Shown piece after piece: positions 12,815 through 23,733 of a stretch of 64,000 nt of DNA (positions are counted from its first letter, which is position 1; every line of letters starts with the position of its first letter). A model generated the notes under the pieces. It ran no database searches. It was not told where the DNA came from and saw only the letters and a program-made list of their open reading frames with translations. Source of the stretch: Turritopsis dohrnii (taxonomy: Eukaryota > Cnidaria > Hydrozoa > Anthoathecata > Oceaniidae); the NCBI GenBank assembly GCA_027922465.2, contig BQMF02000771.1, forward strand, positions 52,630 through 116,629, written 5' to 3'. Made by a program: the position numbers and the translations under genes.

Positions 12815-13342
12815 TTTAGTTTAGTTTAAATTTTAAATTTTAAATTTTAATTCAAAACAAAACGAAAAGCCAAAATGCGTTTGAAGATTGAACAACAATA
12901 TATTTCAGAAGTAAGGTTTCACCTTAAGATCTTATTTAATATAAACTTTATTGTTTCAGTGTGTATATCAAGAATTAAAATACCAGAAACTTATCTTTTA
13001 TTACAAATTAAATTGAAACACTCAATGAAGAATAACCTACTAAATCACAGTAGTAATCCTTTTTCATAATTTGGATGATTTGATGAAAAAACTAACAAAA
13101 CTTGTCATCGTCCCCTTCATCATTATGGAAGCTGTTTTCAATTACAAAAACATTTAAATCTGATTGGGACATCAGAAGATTTCTCGCAATACATTTTTGA
13201 AAACACTAATATGATCGCAAGAGCAGTTCTTGATGAGTGGAAGTTGTTTTGTTTTGTAGACTCTTTGTTATTGAAGTTGTTTATTTTGCCTGCTGACCAT
13301 GTAGACTCATTCTGTGATATTTAAACTTATTAGCTCTATTAG
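12815..13342. repeat. Segment upstream of the microexon array, copy 1
   Basis: It matches about 59930-60680, including TTATTGTTTCAGTGTGTATA, CTTGTCATCGTCCCCTTCAT and the run directly upstream of the first microexon. A possible small first exon at 12875-12910 (ATG, then MRLKIEQQYISE, then donor GTAAGG) is not supported by the second copy, which has lost the ATG. I therefore do not call it coding. Confidence 0.6.
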
Positions 13343-13414
13343 GATCGACTTCCTCCGTTAACAATATATTGAAACCAGATGAAAGTGAACTTGTTGTCAG
13401 TGGCAATGAAAGAG
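13343..13414 (+). CDS. 72-nt phase-1 microexon, copy 1-1
   Basis: The acceptor ...CTATTAG and the donor GTATGT bound a 72-nt exon. It starts with two bases and ends with one, so it is symmetric (phase 1 to phase 1) and can be skipped or repeated freely. It encodes a 24-residue unit of the type SSVNNILKPDESELVVSGNE. It is the first of four in this cluster and is homologous to the 17 exons at 60831-63914. The function of the repeat peptide is unknown; it is acidic and serine-rich. Confidence 0.7.
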
Positions 13415-13514
13415 GTATGTACAGATTTCTTTTTCTAAATCATGCATTATACTAGTATCCCAGATAAAAAAAGTACACCTGCTGACTATGCAGACTCATT
13501 TTATGATATTTTAG

Positions 13515-13559
13515 GGTCGAGTTCTACTGTTAACAATATAATGGAACCAAATGAAAGAG
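13515..13559 (+). CDS. Shortened phase-1 microexon (45 nt), copy 1-2
   Basis: It has the same acceptor and donor style as its neighbours. An internal 27-nt deletion between two GAAAG direct repeats removes nine residues but keeps the frame and the phase 1-1 symmetry. The remaining unit reads SSTVNNIMEPNER. Confidence 0.65.
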
Positions 13560-13665
13560 GTATGTACAGATTTCTTTAGCTAAATTATACATTATACTAG
13601 TATCCCAGATAAACAGGTAGACCTGCTGACCAAAGAAATACATTCTAACTTATTTCCTCATTTAG

Positions 13666-13737
13666 AGACGGGTTCTTCCGTTAACACTATAATAGATCCT
13701 ACTGAATGTGAACTTGTTGCCAGTGGCGGTGAAAGAA
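13666..13737 (+). CDS. 72-nt phase-1 microexon, copy 1-3
   Basis: The acceptor TCATTTAG and the donor GTATGT bound 72 nt encoding TGSSVNTIIDPTECELVASG plus three more residues. The Met of the NTIMDP motif is Ile here. The following intron was later hit by a Helitron (13822-14658). Confidence 0.65.
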
Positions 13738-13821
13738 GTATGTACATTTCTTTTTCTAAATTATACATAATACTAGTATCTCAAATAAAATAGTAGACCA
13801 GCTGACCAACATTCTATGATA

Positions 13822-14658
13822 TCTATATATTAATAGCCGATTCTCTGTTTGTTTGTTTGTGCGTTTGTTTGTTTGTTTGTAAGTCACGCAAAATGGTAGA
13901 TTGAGTTGTGAGCGAAATTATTTATTGTTTTGTGTGCGACGTGAGTTCGAACCAAATACATTGCAACCCCAATCGCAACGTGACCTTTTTTGGCTGATGA
14001 ACTAATAGGAATAAGGTTTTGTTTTTATCGTTACTGTTAGATTTATATTCCACGTTGACTTGGTTTTGAAAACAGTACATCAACTAAATACAAAGAAACT
14101 AACTGATTAAACATTTTGGACAAAAAGCAGCAGTGGCAGAACGTGGCAGCATATGTTCGGTTTGCCACTAACTCTTGCCTGACTGTCTGAGACGGGTGAA
14201 CTTTTTTTTTGAGCAATCAAAATGTTTAAAAACCGATAGGTAAAAAAAGAGGAGTATCATATCAAAACAAAATTTTTTCTTTTTTTTTTGCTTTTCTTTT
14301 AATAAATTAATTTCTTCTTTTAATTGTTAAGCGTTCTGATCGAACGTTTTTTTATTCTATTTATTCATTTAGCACGTGCCTTTTTTTCTCTCCTCCGTGT
14401 GAACTTTTTAAGAAGGGAAACCATTTTCCCCCTGTTTGATAGCACCCATGTTAGAGCGCGTAACTTTTTTAAAACAAAAGTTAATAAAAAGTTGAAGTTT
14501 TCTCTCTCTACGTTTTGAGTGTATTGTTACACTAATAAAAGATTGGCTTTACCAGAGGTTGTGACTTCGAATCTGCTTCTGGTTGAACACAAGTTGTACG
14601 ATACAGTGATACAGAGCAGGTGGACATGGGCGGCGAGCGACGCCGCCTTGGCGGCTAG
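13822..14658 (+). mobile_element. Non-autonomous Helitron, complete (837 bp)
   Basis: It begins TCTATATATTAATAGCC after an A and ends GCCGCCTTGGCGGCTAG before a T. The 3' hairpin (GCCGCC, TT loop, GGCGGC) followed by CTAG is the standard Helitron terminus. The interior has no transposase. It inserted in the intron between microexons 1-3 and 1-4 and left both exons whole. A tRNA-like B box (TTCGAATCTGC) lies near the 3' end. Confidence 0.85.
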
Positions 14659-14681
14659 TTTGAATTTATTTCCTCTTTTAG

Positions 14682-14753
14682 GTTCGAGTTCTTCCTTAAA
14701 CACTATAATGGATCCAAATGAATGCGAACGTCTTGTCAGTGGCAATGAAAGAA
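14682..14753 (+). CDS. 72-nt phase-1 microexon, copy 1-4
   Basis: The acceptor TCCTCTTTTAG and the donor GTATGG bound 72 nt encoding SSSLNTIMDPNECERLVSGN plus three residues. This is the last recognisable unit before the globular exons at 15658. Its phase (1) matches the phase needed to join that exon. Confidence 0.65.
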
Positions 14754-15657
14754 GTATGGACATATTTCTTTTGCAAAATTATACATAATACTAGTATGCC
14801 AGATAAAAACTTTTTACCTTGTCTAACTTCGCCTTGTTCTTAACCTTTGCGCCTGAAGAAGAAGTTGTAGGTAATGAAATTGGTTAGGGCACTATGTATA
14901 CAATTTCTTTGAAAACTATGCAAAGCGTGTGGACATAGTAGAAATGACTAAAAGCAATCAGTGATAAGTCTATTACAAAAAACATTGCTGGCCTTCTCAA
15001 AATTACTTTAAAGTTGGATTCTCAACCAAAATTATGTTCGCTTCGAAACGTCTGTGCTACCATATTTTTTTGGCGAACGTAACATTCGCAGCTCTTCAAC
15101 AAAGTGTTTTATTTTATATCACGAGGGTATTAACTATTTGTTAATTTTAAGTTATTTTGAGTAAAATGAAATCAACAACCTGGCTTTTATTACATTTTAC
15201 AAAATCGATTTAATTTGCAAGATCATGTTTAAAAGATGATATTCGAAAGTATATTTTTCAATCAAAGCATTTTCTATTATGATTTTTGTTACCCTGTAGC
15301 TGTTTTATTGACTTGAGTAACAGTAATGTAAACATTGATAATAAAACAAGAATGACGATATGTTATTACACTGCAAGCATCCTCAGTTGGCGATATCTGC
15401 AATATCTATTAAATGTTCTATGTGATAAATGCTCTATGTGATAAAAATCTTTTTAGGACAGCTTTGAGAATTTTTACTAACCAAAAAGCTTCTGCAAAAC
15501 ATTTTTAACTTTTTTTTTTTTTTAATTCTCTATTTCTTGCGATGGCAATTTTATCGAACATTGCAAAAAATATTTGATATATTGTCAATATTGATGTAAT
15601 TGCAAAACACGCATTTTTAAGTCATCTTGAGTTTTAGAAAGTACATTTGTGTTTCAG

Positions 15658-15957
15658 GCCTCTGGATTCCGTACTTAATTGATCATAGACTTTTGGATGA
15701 AAGCTCGCTTAACAAAAAGAGATTTTGCAAAGCCTTGATGCTTGGTGATAATGGAAAAGTAAAGGAACTGTTTAGCAGATACAGTGGGCAGGAAGGCAGA
15801 CCTGTTCTTGAGTGTATATCTTACATGTTAGCACAGCAGGTATCAAACTGTGATGATGAAGGATTTTTAGACTTTGTTAACAGCACTCTGAAGAATTGCA
15901 ACCTTCAGGCTCATCAAATTACTGAAGATCAACTGCTCAAACTACCAGTTTTACAAG
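15658..15957 (+). CDS. N-terminal helical domain exon of NTPase gene
   Basis: The exon is bounded by acceptor GTGTTTCAG and donor GTACAT, is 300 nt long and is phase 1 at both ends, so it joins directly to a preceding microexon. It encodes about 100 residues starting LWIPYLIDHRLLDESSLNKK and containing LGDNGKVKELFSRYSG and CDDEGFLDFVNSTL. The pattern is all-alpha, as in small adaptor domains of the death-fold class, but no family is firmly recognised. The in-frame ATG at 15627 lies in the intron and is not taken as the start. Confidence 0.75.
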
Positions 15958-16160
15958 GTACATCATGAAACAATTTCAACACATTCATATTGACAAAACC
16001 AAAAGATAACATTGCTATATTAATGTGCATCTGAAACTGTCTGTCTCTAAATTCGTTATTCTTCTCAAGACAAAGAAAGGCGATTTGAGAGAAAATGATG
16101 TTAAAAAGGTGATGATGTTCTTCCATAGGATAAGCGTCTTTCAATCTTTCCTTTGCATAG

Positions 16161-16450
16161 GCACTGTCGATGCGCAAAAGTTGGGAATTGGAGCTGAGAA
16201 ATTTAAAGTTTTTGTAAGAATGTTCACAATGATTTCATCAAGAGTGCCCTATTTATGGAGAATTGTCGCTCACTTCTTAATAGAATACCCCAAGATGCAG
16301 GTCATCAGAATTAATTACGGCGACGACGTAAGAGAGAGAATGTTTCAACTTGGTATGAATCAAATGAACCCTCAAAAGTCACATGGGCACATCTAAAGAA
16401 GTTATTGATATATTTTGGTGAAAATAATCTTGTAGCGGATATTGAGCAAG
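16161..16450 (+). pseudogene. Death-like domain exon, with a 1-nt frameshift
   Basis: The acceptor CTTTGCATAG and the donor GTATTT bound the exon, and the start phase (1) fits the previous exon. It reads KFKVFVRMFTMISSRVPYLW, then IVAHFLIEYPKMQV, then after a frame change TWAHLKKLLIYFGENNLVAD ending in IEQ. The W...L...G..LA..IE spacing is typical of a Death-domain C-terminal half, where such domains mediate homotypic contacts. The length is 290 nt, not the 291 that phase 1-1 needs. The frame changes close to TTTCAACTTGG (about 16350), so one base is missing. Either this gene copy is damaged or the base is an assembly error. Confidence 0.65.
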
Positions 16451-16541
16451 GTATTTGTTTTCAAAGTGCCTTTCATTCCCCATGAATAGATGTAGCTCTT
16501 ATGGCGCCCGCACATATGATTGAATTCTTTTTGTATTTTAG

Positions 16542-16566
16542 ATGTGTTTGGTCTCCCTATTGTCAG
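16542..16566 (+). CDS. 25-nt linker microexon
   Basis: The acceptor TTGTATTTTAG and the donor GTATAT flank 25 nt. It enters in phase 1 and leaves in phase 2 and adds DVFGLPIV. The phases fit both neighbours, which is the main support. Confidence 0.5.
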
Positions 16567-16769
16567 GTATATGTTAATGTTTCAATGTATTTGATAATTC
16601 AATTTATGCGCTTAGACGTAGGAAATTGTTAGGTTTACACATTCTATCTATCTGTCTATCTGTATCACAGTGTTTTATTTTTTGCCGTTTTTTTCCGTTT
16701 GGATTTCCGATTGTTTGTTTATTCAGAATAGTTACAATGACAGACCGAAAACTCGATGTTAAATATAAT

Positions 16770-17170
16770 ACAAAAGACCTAGAAATTTGACAGTCTTTTT
16801 GTCAGACTTCGCTAAAATTGGACAATTTGGGCCGAATTTGGATTAAGTTTGGAAAGTTCTTCACATTTCACAACATTTTGCACAGATCACATTTGAAAGG
16901 TGCTGATTTCGAATTTGACACTCATTTTGTCAGATTTGACTAACAAATTTCGAAAGTTCTTCAAATTTCATGAAATTCTGCATGGATTACATTTGAAAGG
17001 TGCTGATTTCAAATTTGATAGTTATTTTGTCAGATTTGACTAAAATTGGGTAATTTGGGCCAAATTTCAATTTTCAATTTTCATGAAAGTATGTACAAAG
17101 CGCAGATCAAAGATGTGGATTTTGAATTTGCCAGTCATTTTGTTAGATTTGATCATAATTTGGCAATTCG
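16770..17170. repeat. Imperfect tandem repeat of about 120 bp
   Basis: Three to four degenerate units carry TTTTGTCAGATTTGACTAA and ATTTGAAAGGTGCTGATTTC. The stretch lies in the intron after the 25-nt exon. No coding or structural role is visible. Confidence 0.6.
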
Positions 17171-17259
17171 GTCATGTGTATCTGTGTATGTATCTTTGTG
17201 TTATGTCCTGAGGTCTTCAAGCCAAGCGGCTTCTTGTATACCTTTGAAATACTTTTAGA

Positions 17260-18790
17260 GATTATTTTAACTGTTGAAAACTTTCTAATTCAATTTTTAT
17301 TATCAAGTCCATAAAGTACAGAGCATATGAAACACTTTCCAACCGATTCCATTTATGTTTTGAGGAAGTTGTACTTCAACAGCTTCGTAGAGGCTTAGAA
17401 AAAGAATTTTAAGACTTCTTTCATGTCTTTCTCTATTCTTGCAAACGATATATTATCGTGAGAACATTCCTTATGGAAGAGATACTAACGTTTAGATGAC
17501 TGGGGGAAATATTCTTATAAAGAGGATCTGTTAATGAACAAAACTGTGCTGTGAAAAAACTTTTAATATCACAGCAGAAATGTATGTAGTATCAACATGA
17601 ATACATCTTATCAATAAATTCATGAAACACGTTCAGTTTATTTGTCCACTCACTGATACAAACCGAAAGTATAAACATCATGCGCAAAATATTGGTGAAT
17701 TGTTTTTCTGGCTGCAAAACATCATAGTGAATTTGCAAAGTGGTCAAGATTAAGTTCAATAAATTAAAGAAGGGAGTAATTTGATGAATTCCAGACTGTA
17801 TCAAATTATTAGTCAGTTTACAAGCTTCGTTTTTCAAATGATTTTGGTTCATTTCTATCAAATATAATTTTATTCTTCATGTGAACAAGTTATATTTGGG
17901 GAATTCTGATAGACCTGTTCTCGCATAAGCAGCCAGAAAGGAATGGATAGTCATTCAGATATCTTGAACATTAGGCTAAATCAATTTCCTCTAGGCCTGA
18001 TGCGGAAATTGTTTAAGCCATGAGGCTTCTAGTTGAATTTCATTTGAATATCTGAAATTTGTGAAGCATACAAGAGGACGCTTGAATGTTTACTGTTGCT
18101 AAAACCAGAGGAAGTTTCATTGAAATTTGAACAATTACAGCAAGTACACCGAAAACATATTTTCCATGGGCAACGTTTAGAGAGTCCCGAAGTAATTCGG
18201 GAATTTTAAGTGTGCAATGGGACAGAGTTTTGTAGCTTTTGAAATCATGTCTTGAACATTTGCAGAAACATTTGTATTGAATTGTGCAAATGCAAATATT
18301 TTTTCAAAGAAAAAGTTATCTGCCAGAATTGGTTATGAAAATAAGGTGGTACAAGTAAATGATGTTGCAAAGTACAAGTGAAATGAATGATGTAATGTTT
18401 GCTCTGGCCTCTCATAAGCAGATTCCTTAGAATGTCAATTCGAAATGTATAAACGTCAATTTAAAATCTCAGCAAAAAGCAGATTGTATTTTTGAAACAC
18501 TAAGTTCGGTGGGTGAAATCTTCATTAATATTGATAATTATAATTCTCTTACAATGGTGTAAATAAATTATATTTATATATATTTAAGGAGAAGTAAATA
18601 AGAAAATAAACATCTATGCGACAAAGTACTTAATAGGCTCTATGGAGAACTCAGAGAAATATTAAATTTCATTTAATTTGTACTTTAAACTTCTACAGGA
18701 CTCCTGGTTTATAGGTTGATATTCTTTAGTGTAGGTTGTCCATTTAAGGTAAGAAATAGGGAATTATAGACCAATAACTTGTTTGTATAT
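17260..18790. other. Intron sequence, no gene recognised
   Basis: No homologous exon is visible on either strand apart from a short pseudo-exon-like stretch at 18701-18715 (GACTCCTGGTTTATAG after CTACAG). That stretch resembles the true exon at 18803 and contains an in-frame stop. Confidence 0.45.
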
Positions 18791-18802
18791 TTTCGTTCCT
18801 AG

Positions 18803-18834
18803 GGAGCCCTGGTTTCAAGAACAACTCATAACTG
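18803..18834 (+). CDS. 32-nt linker microexon
   Basis: The acceptor TTCGTTCCTAG and the donor GTAAGG bound 32 nt, phase 2 in and phase 1 out, encoding EPWFQEQLIT. Joined to neighbours it gives GLPIV, R, EPWFQEQLIT, G, VADGLEHVTF. This reads as a continuous amphipathic linker leading into the NTPase exon. Confidence 0.6.
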
Positions 18835-19013
18835 GTAAGGCGATTTCTTTCAGAAAGCATTTTTGTGAATAGACACTTAGTATTTCGGTAGTTTTTCTAT
18901 GAACATTTTGTTCACCAGCCTGATGAATTCATTGGCACATCTATTACTTTCAGTTCATGTTGCTTTTATTCATGTCATGTTTTCACTCTTCTCTTCACTC
19001 TTCTCTTCTCTAG

Positions 19014-21784
19014 TAGCAGATGGACTAGAGCACGTCACATTTTGGAAAACTAAACCTGGTGTCTTGACACACACAGCTTTTAAAAATATTTATGAAAACC
19101 TAGATTTCTCAGAAATACAAATACCTAAAAAGGTCAATATTGTCACCAAGCTGAGTACTGGATTGTTATCATTCAATGATTATTGCAACAAATGCAAATC
19201 TTTTTTCGCAGATTTCTTCAACATAGAATTTTCAGATACCATGTTCAATGAGTCAATTAGGTTTCCACCATCATATATGTGCGAAAGTAAAATATACGAT
19301 GTTGCTGCAAAATTTGAATTGCCTAATACAGTTTTAATGACTGATTACAATTTACTGGAACACTGCATGGTTTTGAATCTAGATTTATGTAACATGTATC
19401 ATACACTACGACTTGAACCTTCGTCAATTGGACAATGAAGACAAAACGTTTCTTCTCATTGATTTTGTAAAGGAATGCGTGTTCATTATCCACCACAGTG
19501 AAGCTGCTAATGAAGAAGAAGCCCTCAAAGACTTAAAATCTGGTGATAACTTTTACCGATTATTTGTCTATGTATTCACTCAACTTCTTGGAATAGATTT
19601 GTCATATGTCAATGTGGCAGCAGCACCGAATCTTGAAAGTAATTGTGAAAACCTTCTTATTTTAAACAAATACGACATTTATGAATCAGATTTGGAAGAG
19701 AAACTCGGAGATTTGCATTTGTATCTTCCAGGGACCACAGTTAAACCCACTGTTCCTGAGAAATGCAATCAATCTGTAATACATGCAGTCAGCTATATTT
19801 TTGGCTTCCTGGCAACAAGAAAAGTCGGACCAGAGTTTCTATTTGGAACTGTGTCAGAAAGAATATTATCGATGTGGTTAACAAAAGAGCAGTTGGGAGT
19901 AGTTTTTAGCGAGAATCTGTGGAGAATTGTCACTGGTGGTTACGGCAGTGGCAAATCTGTAGTCACAAGATGTCTTCTTGAACATTTAGTTAAACATGCT
20001 GTAGAACCTGTAGACATATATTTTATCTTATTTGATAATGACACTTTGTTCTTAAAAAGTTTGGCACCATTCATCTATCAAGTGAAAAATATCAGCAGAT
20101 CTGGTGCAGTAAATGTCGTCTTTGGAAATTGTAGTGAAATCATGAGTAATTTATCGAAAGAACTTGAGAAAGTTTGTGGAAGCCATGGAAAAAGCATCAG
20201 TTTTGTCGTGTCCAATATGCTGTTAGCAATGATTAAGAAAGCCGAAGCTGTAAGAAGGAGATTTCACCTAATCATTGATGAACTTGACAGTGAAATTATC
20301 AATTCGGTTGAAGCTCGTGCACTTAAAGAAATTTTCAAACTACATGGAGACAAACTGAACAATTCACATATTTTATTTTCATTGCGTTCATTGGAAAAAA
20401 GGAGGGCAAATGTTTCTGGTGAAGGAAGAGTTGAACATGACTCATTCCAATGTTATCATGACTGTGGAATGCAAGTCATATCCTTATCATTGTCAATGCG
20501 CACCACCAAGCAAGTATCAAGGATCATTCAAATATCAACAACAGGGATTACTCGACCAAACAAAATAATGCAACCGCAGCTGAAGTCACTCACTAGGACA
20601 AAAACCCGGCCAAAAGTCACCAAATTTTTCAAGTTCTTCAAATCAGAAAATATGCAAGCACAAAGAGATGTTGAAAGCTATGATGATCTGTCGCAAGATC
20701 AACAGAAAACACTCTCTAATGAAAGAAGATGGGCCAAATTATTCACCAAATCTCTCCGATTTAAATCAAAAAGTGCCGAACTTGTGAGAAACAAAACCAT
20801 CGAGCCACTGCCACAAACCATCACAGCAGCCAGTAGCAACACCTTGGAGTCAGTGAAAAATCTTGATTTAGAAGCAAAACATTCTCCACCTGTTGCCAAC
20901 AAAATACGTTTCCAGCATTCTAATCCAGATGAGATCGATTCAGTTGCTCTTGAATATGATAAAAAGTATGAGGGTTCTAACACAGCTATTGAAACCAAAT
21001 TCACATTTCAAAAATGTACAGAAGATGGTCATAATATTTATGGTCGACAACCAGTTTTAGTATTTTTGAATGAGCACAAGAAGAACAACGTAACAGCAAT
21101 AGAGCAAACAGTTTTATTATCCATAGCATTAAAGCGGCACTGTTATGGTACAGGAATAAGAAAGGAGAAACAAATGATCATATGTAACGAAAGGAATGAA
21201 TACCTCATGTGCATCTCTGCGTTAAAAGGCTTGGGAAAGAAGCACATTCTTTACATACCTGGCGCATCTGATTATCAATCATTTGATGAAAAGTCACTGG
21301 AATCGAATACCGTGATCACTGATTATGAAGGATGCAGGGGAATGGAGTTTTCACAAGTTGTGGTTATAGTCAATCCAACGGAACATTTCAAAAGGCAGTT
21401 TTTTATTGAAACTTTATCTCGATGCACCGACCATTTAATATTGGTTGTTCCCTTTCCCTACGATGAGACTGAGTACGGTGAAAATAGAAGAGAATCAGTG
21501 GGACATATTCTAAAGAAGTTATGTTATCAAAATAGGCAAGGAGACTTGACACCAGGAGATCCCAATAAAGATTCAAGAAACAATGTACTGGACACATTTT
21601 CATATGTACTCACTGAAGATCAGGACAAACAGTATCCACACGCTGTTACTTTCTACTGTAATGTATCAAACATAACAACTGTTAAAATCAACAAAAATCA
21701 TCCACACCACAAGAAGTATTGTCAAGTTTCTTTATCCACTGAGTTGCCATGCAAGCTAAATCTCAATAAGAATGCTGCATTAAG
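19014..21784 (+). pseudogene. P-loop NTPase, superfamily 1 helicase-like, single-base frameshift near its start
   Basis: This large exon enters in phase 1 after TTCTCTAG and leaves in phase 2 at TTAAG/GTACGT. The first 130 residues begin VADGLEHVTFWKTKPGVLTH. After a one-base shift at about 19410 (length 2771 nt where 3n+1 is needed) the frame stays open for nearly 800 codons. The Walker A loop is GGYGSGKS (19934-19957) and the Walker B strand is FHLIIDELDSE (about 20262-20294). Near the end, DYEGCRGMEFSQVVVIVNP (about 21318-21375) and the following LSRCTDHLILVVPF resemble the C-terminal RecA half of UvrD/SF1-type helicases. ATP binding is well supported; helicase activity is not. The middle (about 20580-20950) is basic and serine-rich and probably disordered. 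In domain order it takes the place a NACHT or AAA module has in NLR-type receptors. Confidence 0.7.
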
Positions 21785-22171
21785 GTACGTCCTTGTTCTC
21801 ATTGACTAGCGCTATTAAAAATTCTTTCTGTAGCTCTTGAAATACCTAATTTTTTTCAATAAAATTGTAAATAATTTTACTAATGTAGAAATTACAGTTT
21901 TTATGTCTGTTTTAACATGTCTAATGTCTATTTCAGAATGGCGATAATTCTTCTTCATACTGACGTTTTTACTTTATATTATTTAATACATTCTGTGGTT
22001 CCTCTTTTCTTCTCGAGCACATGAAATTTGCTCGTAAACGGTAAAATTGTTTTACAAATGGAGGAACTATAATTTTTAATTTATTTTTGAATGAATACTT
22101 CTTGATATTAATGTTTTTGATTTAAATGAATTTTAGCATTTATATTAATTTTATTAGAAAAACAACAGCAT

Positions 22172-22215
22172 GTTTTGTCAACGTTTCGGGTGAAGTCACC
22201 CATTTTCAAGACAAG
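22172..22215 (-). ncRNA. Degenerate hammerhead-like motif in Penelope terminus
   Basis: On the minus strand the sequence has a perfect hairpin GGGTG-ACTT-CACCC followed directly by GAAAC. This is the position of stem II and the GAAA box in hammerhead ribozymes, which Penelope-like elements are known to carry. The expected CTGANGA box is degraded to CTTGAAA, so self-cleavage is doubtful. Confidence 0.4.
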
Positions 22216-22282
22216 TTTTTTACAAAATGCATAAAGTATATATACAATTTTGTTTTACAACTAATTCATACATCACTGTTCT

Positions 22283-22771
22283 TCAATTAAATAAATACAA
22301 AGGTGCTGATCGTATGTTATTGTTTAATTGAGGATTATCACGCATAATAAATAAGCTCTCTTTTAACTCCAGCAAAAATCGATTGCTCCCTTGAGCCAAA
22401 ATATTGAAGTCATCAAGAGATGGAGTGTAATTGCATTGTTTAAGATGTGCTCTAATGGCAGACAATTGACACGACTTAGAAATCTTACCAGATAATGGAG
22501 ACACACCAATGTGCTCACTTACCTGGACCTTGAGGTGTCGTGATGTTTTTCCTATATAGCTAGCGTTGCAGCTACCACACTTATAATTATAAACCACGCC
22601 AGACAACAACTGTTTCTGTATACGGTCTTTAAACCGAAAAAAATCGGATAATCGAGTGTGTGTCCTAAAGATGACATAAATTTTACAACAGTTTAGATTG
22701 TCCCGAAACAGTGTTTCAAGTTTAGTTCTAGTTTGTAATGATATAAAGCCTAGATAAGGAATAACAAGCAA
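22283..22771 (-). pseudogene. Penelope-type GIY-YIG endonuclease domain
   Basis: The frame reads VVYNYKCGSCNASYIGKTSR, then later FLLELKESLFIMRDNPQLNN. The paired Cys (CGSC) and SYIGKTSR are the GIY-YIG core as found at the C-terminus of Penelope-like elements, where it cuts the target. It is separated from the reverse transcriptase by a frame break. Confidence 0.85.
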
Positions 22772-22814
22772 TAGTTTCTTCTTTTCAACTGTGTGAACGA
22801 TTTCTTTTTTTACA

Positions 22815-23590
22815 TTAAGCTCTCATCATAAACAGTTTAACTATTTTATCAACAAAACTCGCTGGATAACCATTACAATGGAAAACTTCTTTGAGTTTTT
22901 TTACTTCTAGGTGAAAAGCAGACCAATTAGAACATAAATTAAAGCAACGATGTAGTAACGTATAAATTAAGCCAAATTTGTAAGCTTCCGGAATAAAGCT
23001 GTCAAAATGCGTGTAGACACTGCTAAAGGTAGGCTTCCTGTATACAGAAGTAACAAACTGACCATTTTGGTTCCGTGAAATACAGGTATGAAGAAAGGAG
23101 AATGTATCATTTTTTTCCATTTCGGATGTAAACGAGATGTTAGGATGACAGTTATTCAAATAGGCTTGAAACTAAGGTAGATGCTTTGGAGATGAAAATA
23201 ATACAAAAATATCATCAACGTACCTTTTATAGTAAATAAGTTTGAACTCCATAGGGCAATTATCCAACCAATTGTTCTCGTGGAAGCATAAAATGCGTTA
23301 GCTAGTGTAGGTCCTAAAGGTGACCCCATGGCCACACCGTCAACTTGTTGATAAAGGACATTATTGAAAACAAAATAAGATCCCTTAGTGGCTAGCTCTA
23401 GGAGAGTTTTAAATTCTGACTTAGAGAACCCATGGAATGTCTCACAATCTTAAAAAGTGAGATTAGTGCAAATACCAATGGTTTTGTCTAGAGGGATGTT
23501 AGTAAATAGTGAATTGACATCCAGGCTAGCCATGTGGTATTTGCCATTTTGTTAGGTGATGTCAGAGGCAAATGATGTATTTATTTAATT
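22815..23590 (-). pseudogene. Penelope-type reverse transcriptase, 5'-truncated and broken
   Basis: Minus-strand translation gives SLDVNSLFTNIPLDKT (motif A), GVAMGSPLGPTLANAF, the catalytic YVDDIFVLFSSP and TSVYRKPTFSSVYTHFDSFI. These are signatures of Penelope-like reverse transcriptases. At least one stop (after TNLTF) and several frame changes are present, and the N-terminal part is missing. Confidence 0.8.
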
Positions 23591-23733
23591 GAAGAACAGT
23601 GATGAATTGATTATTTGTAAAACAAAACTGTATATATACTTTATGCATATACCCGAAACCTTAACAAAACATGCTGTTGTTTTTGTTTTTTACGTTAAAA
23701 TGTTTATCGATCGTTTTGTTTTAATTTTATTAG

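Larger units (their letters stand above)
22156..23690 (-). mobile_element. Penelope-like retroelement with inverted terminal copies
   Basis: The left arm (about 22156-22298) and right arm (about 23574-23690) are inverted copies: AACAACAGCATGTTTTGT at the left, ACAAAACATGCTGTTGTT at the right, with TGAAGAACAGTGATG further in. Between them, on the minus strand, lie reverse transcriptase and GIY-YIG pieces. Terminal repeat arrangements of this kind are known for Penelope-like elements. The element sits in the intron between the NTPase exon and the first FN3 exon. The right arm has lost the internal hairpin seen in the left arm. Confidence 0.8.

Noticed and set aside
12875..12910. First coding exon (ATG ... 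donor GTAAGG) of the NTPase gene
   Set aside because: The homologous place in the second unit has no ATG and a weaker donor, so it is not conserved as coding.
15627..15657. ATG upstream of LWIPY as a gene start
   Set aside because: It lies in the intron before a strong acceptor (GTGTTTCAG). The exon start at 15658 fits the phase of the microexons.
16025..16160. Open frame before the Death-like exon as coding
   Set aside because: The frame is open by chance. The acceptor CTTTGCATAG at 16160 gives the phase that matches the previous donor.
18701..18715. Short exon after CTACAG resembling the 18803 exon
   Set aside because: Read in the required phase it contains TAG. It may be a dead duplicate but is not coding.
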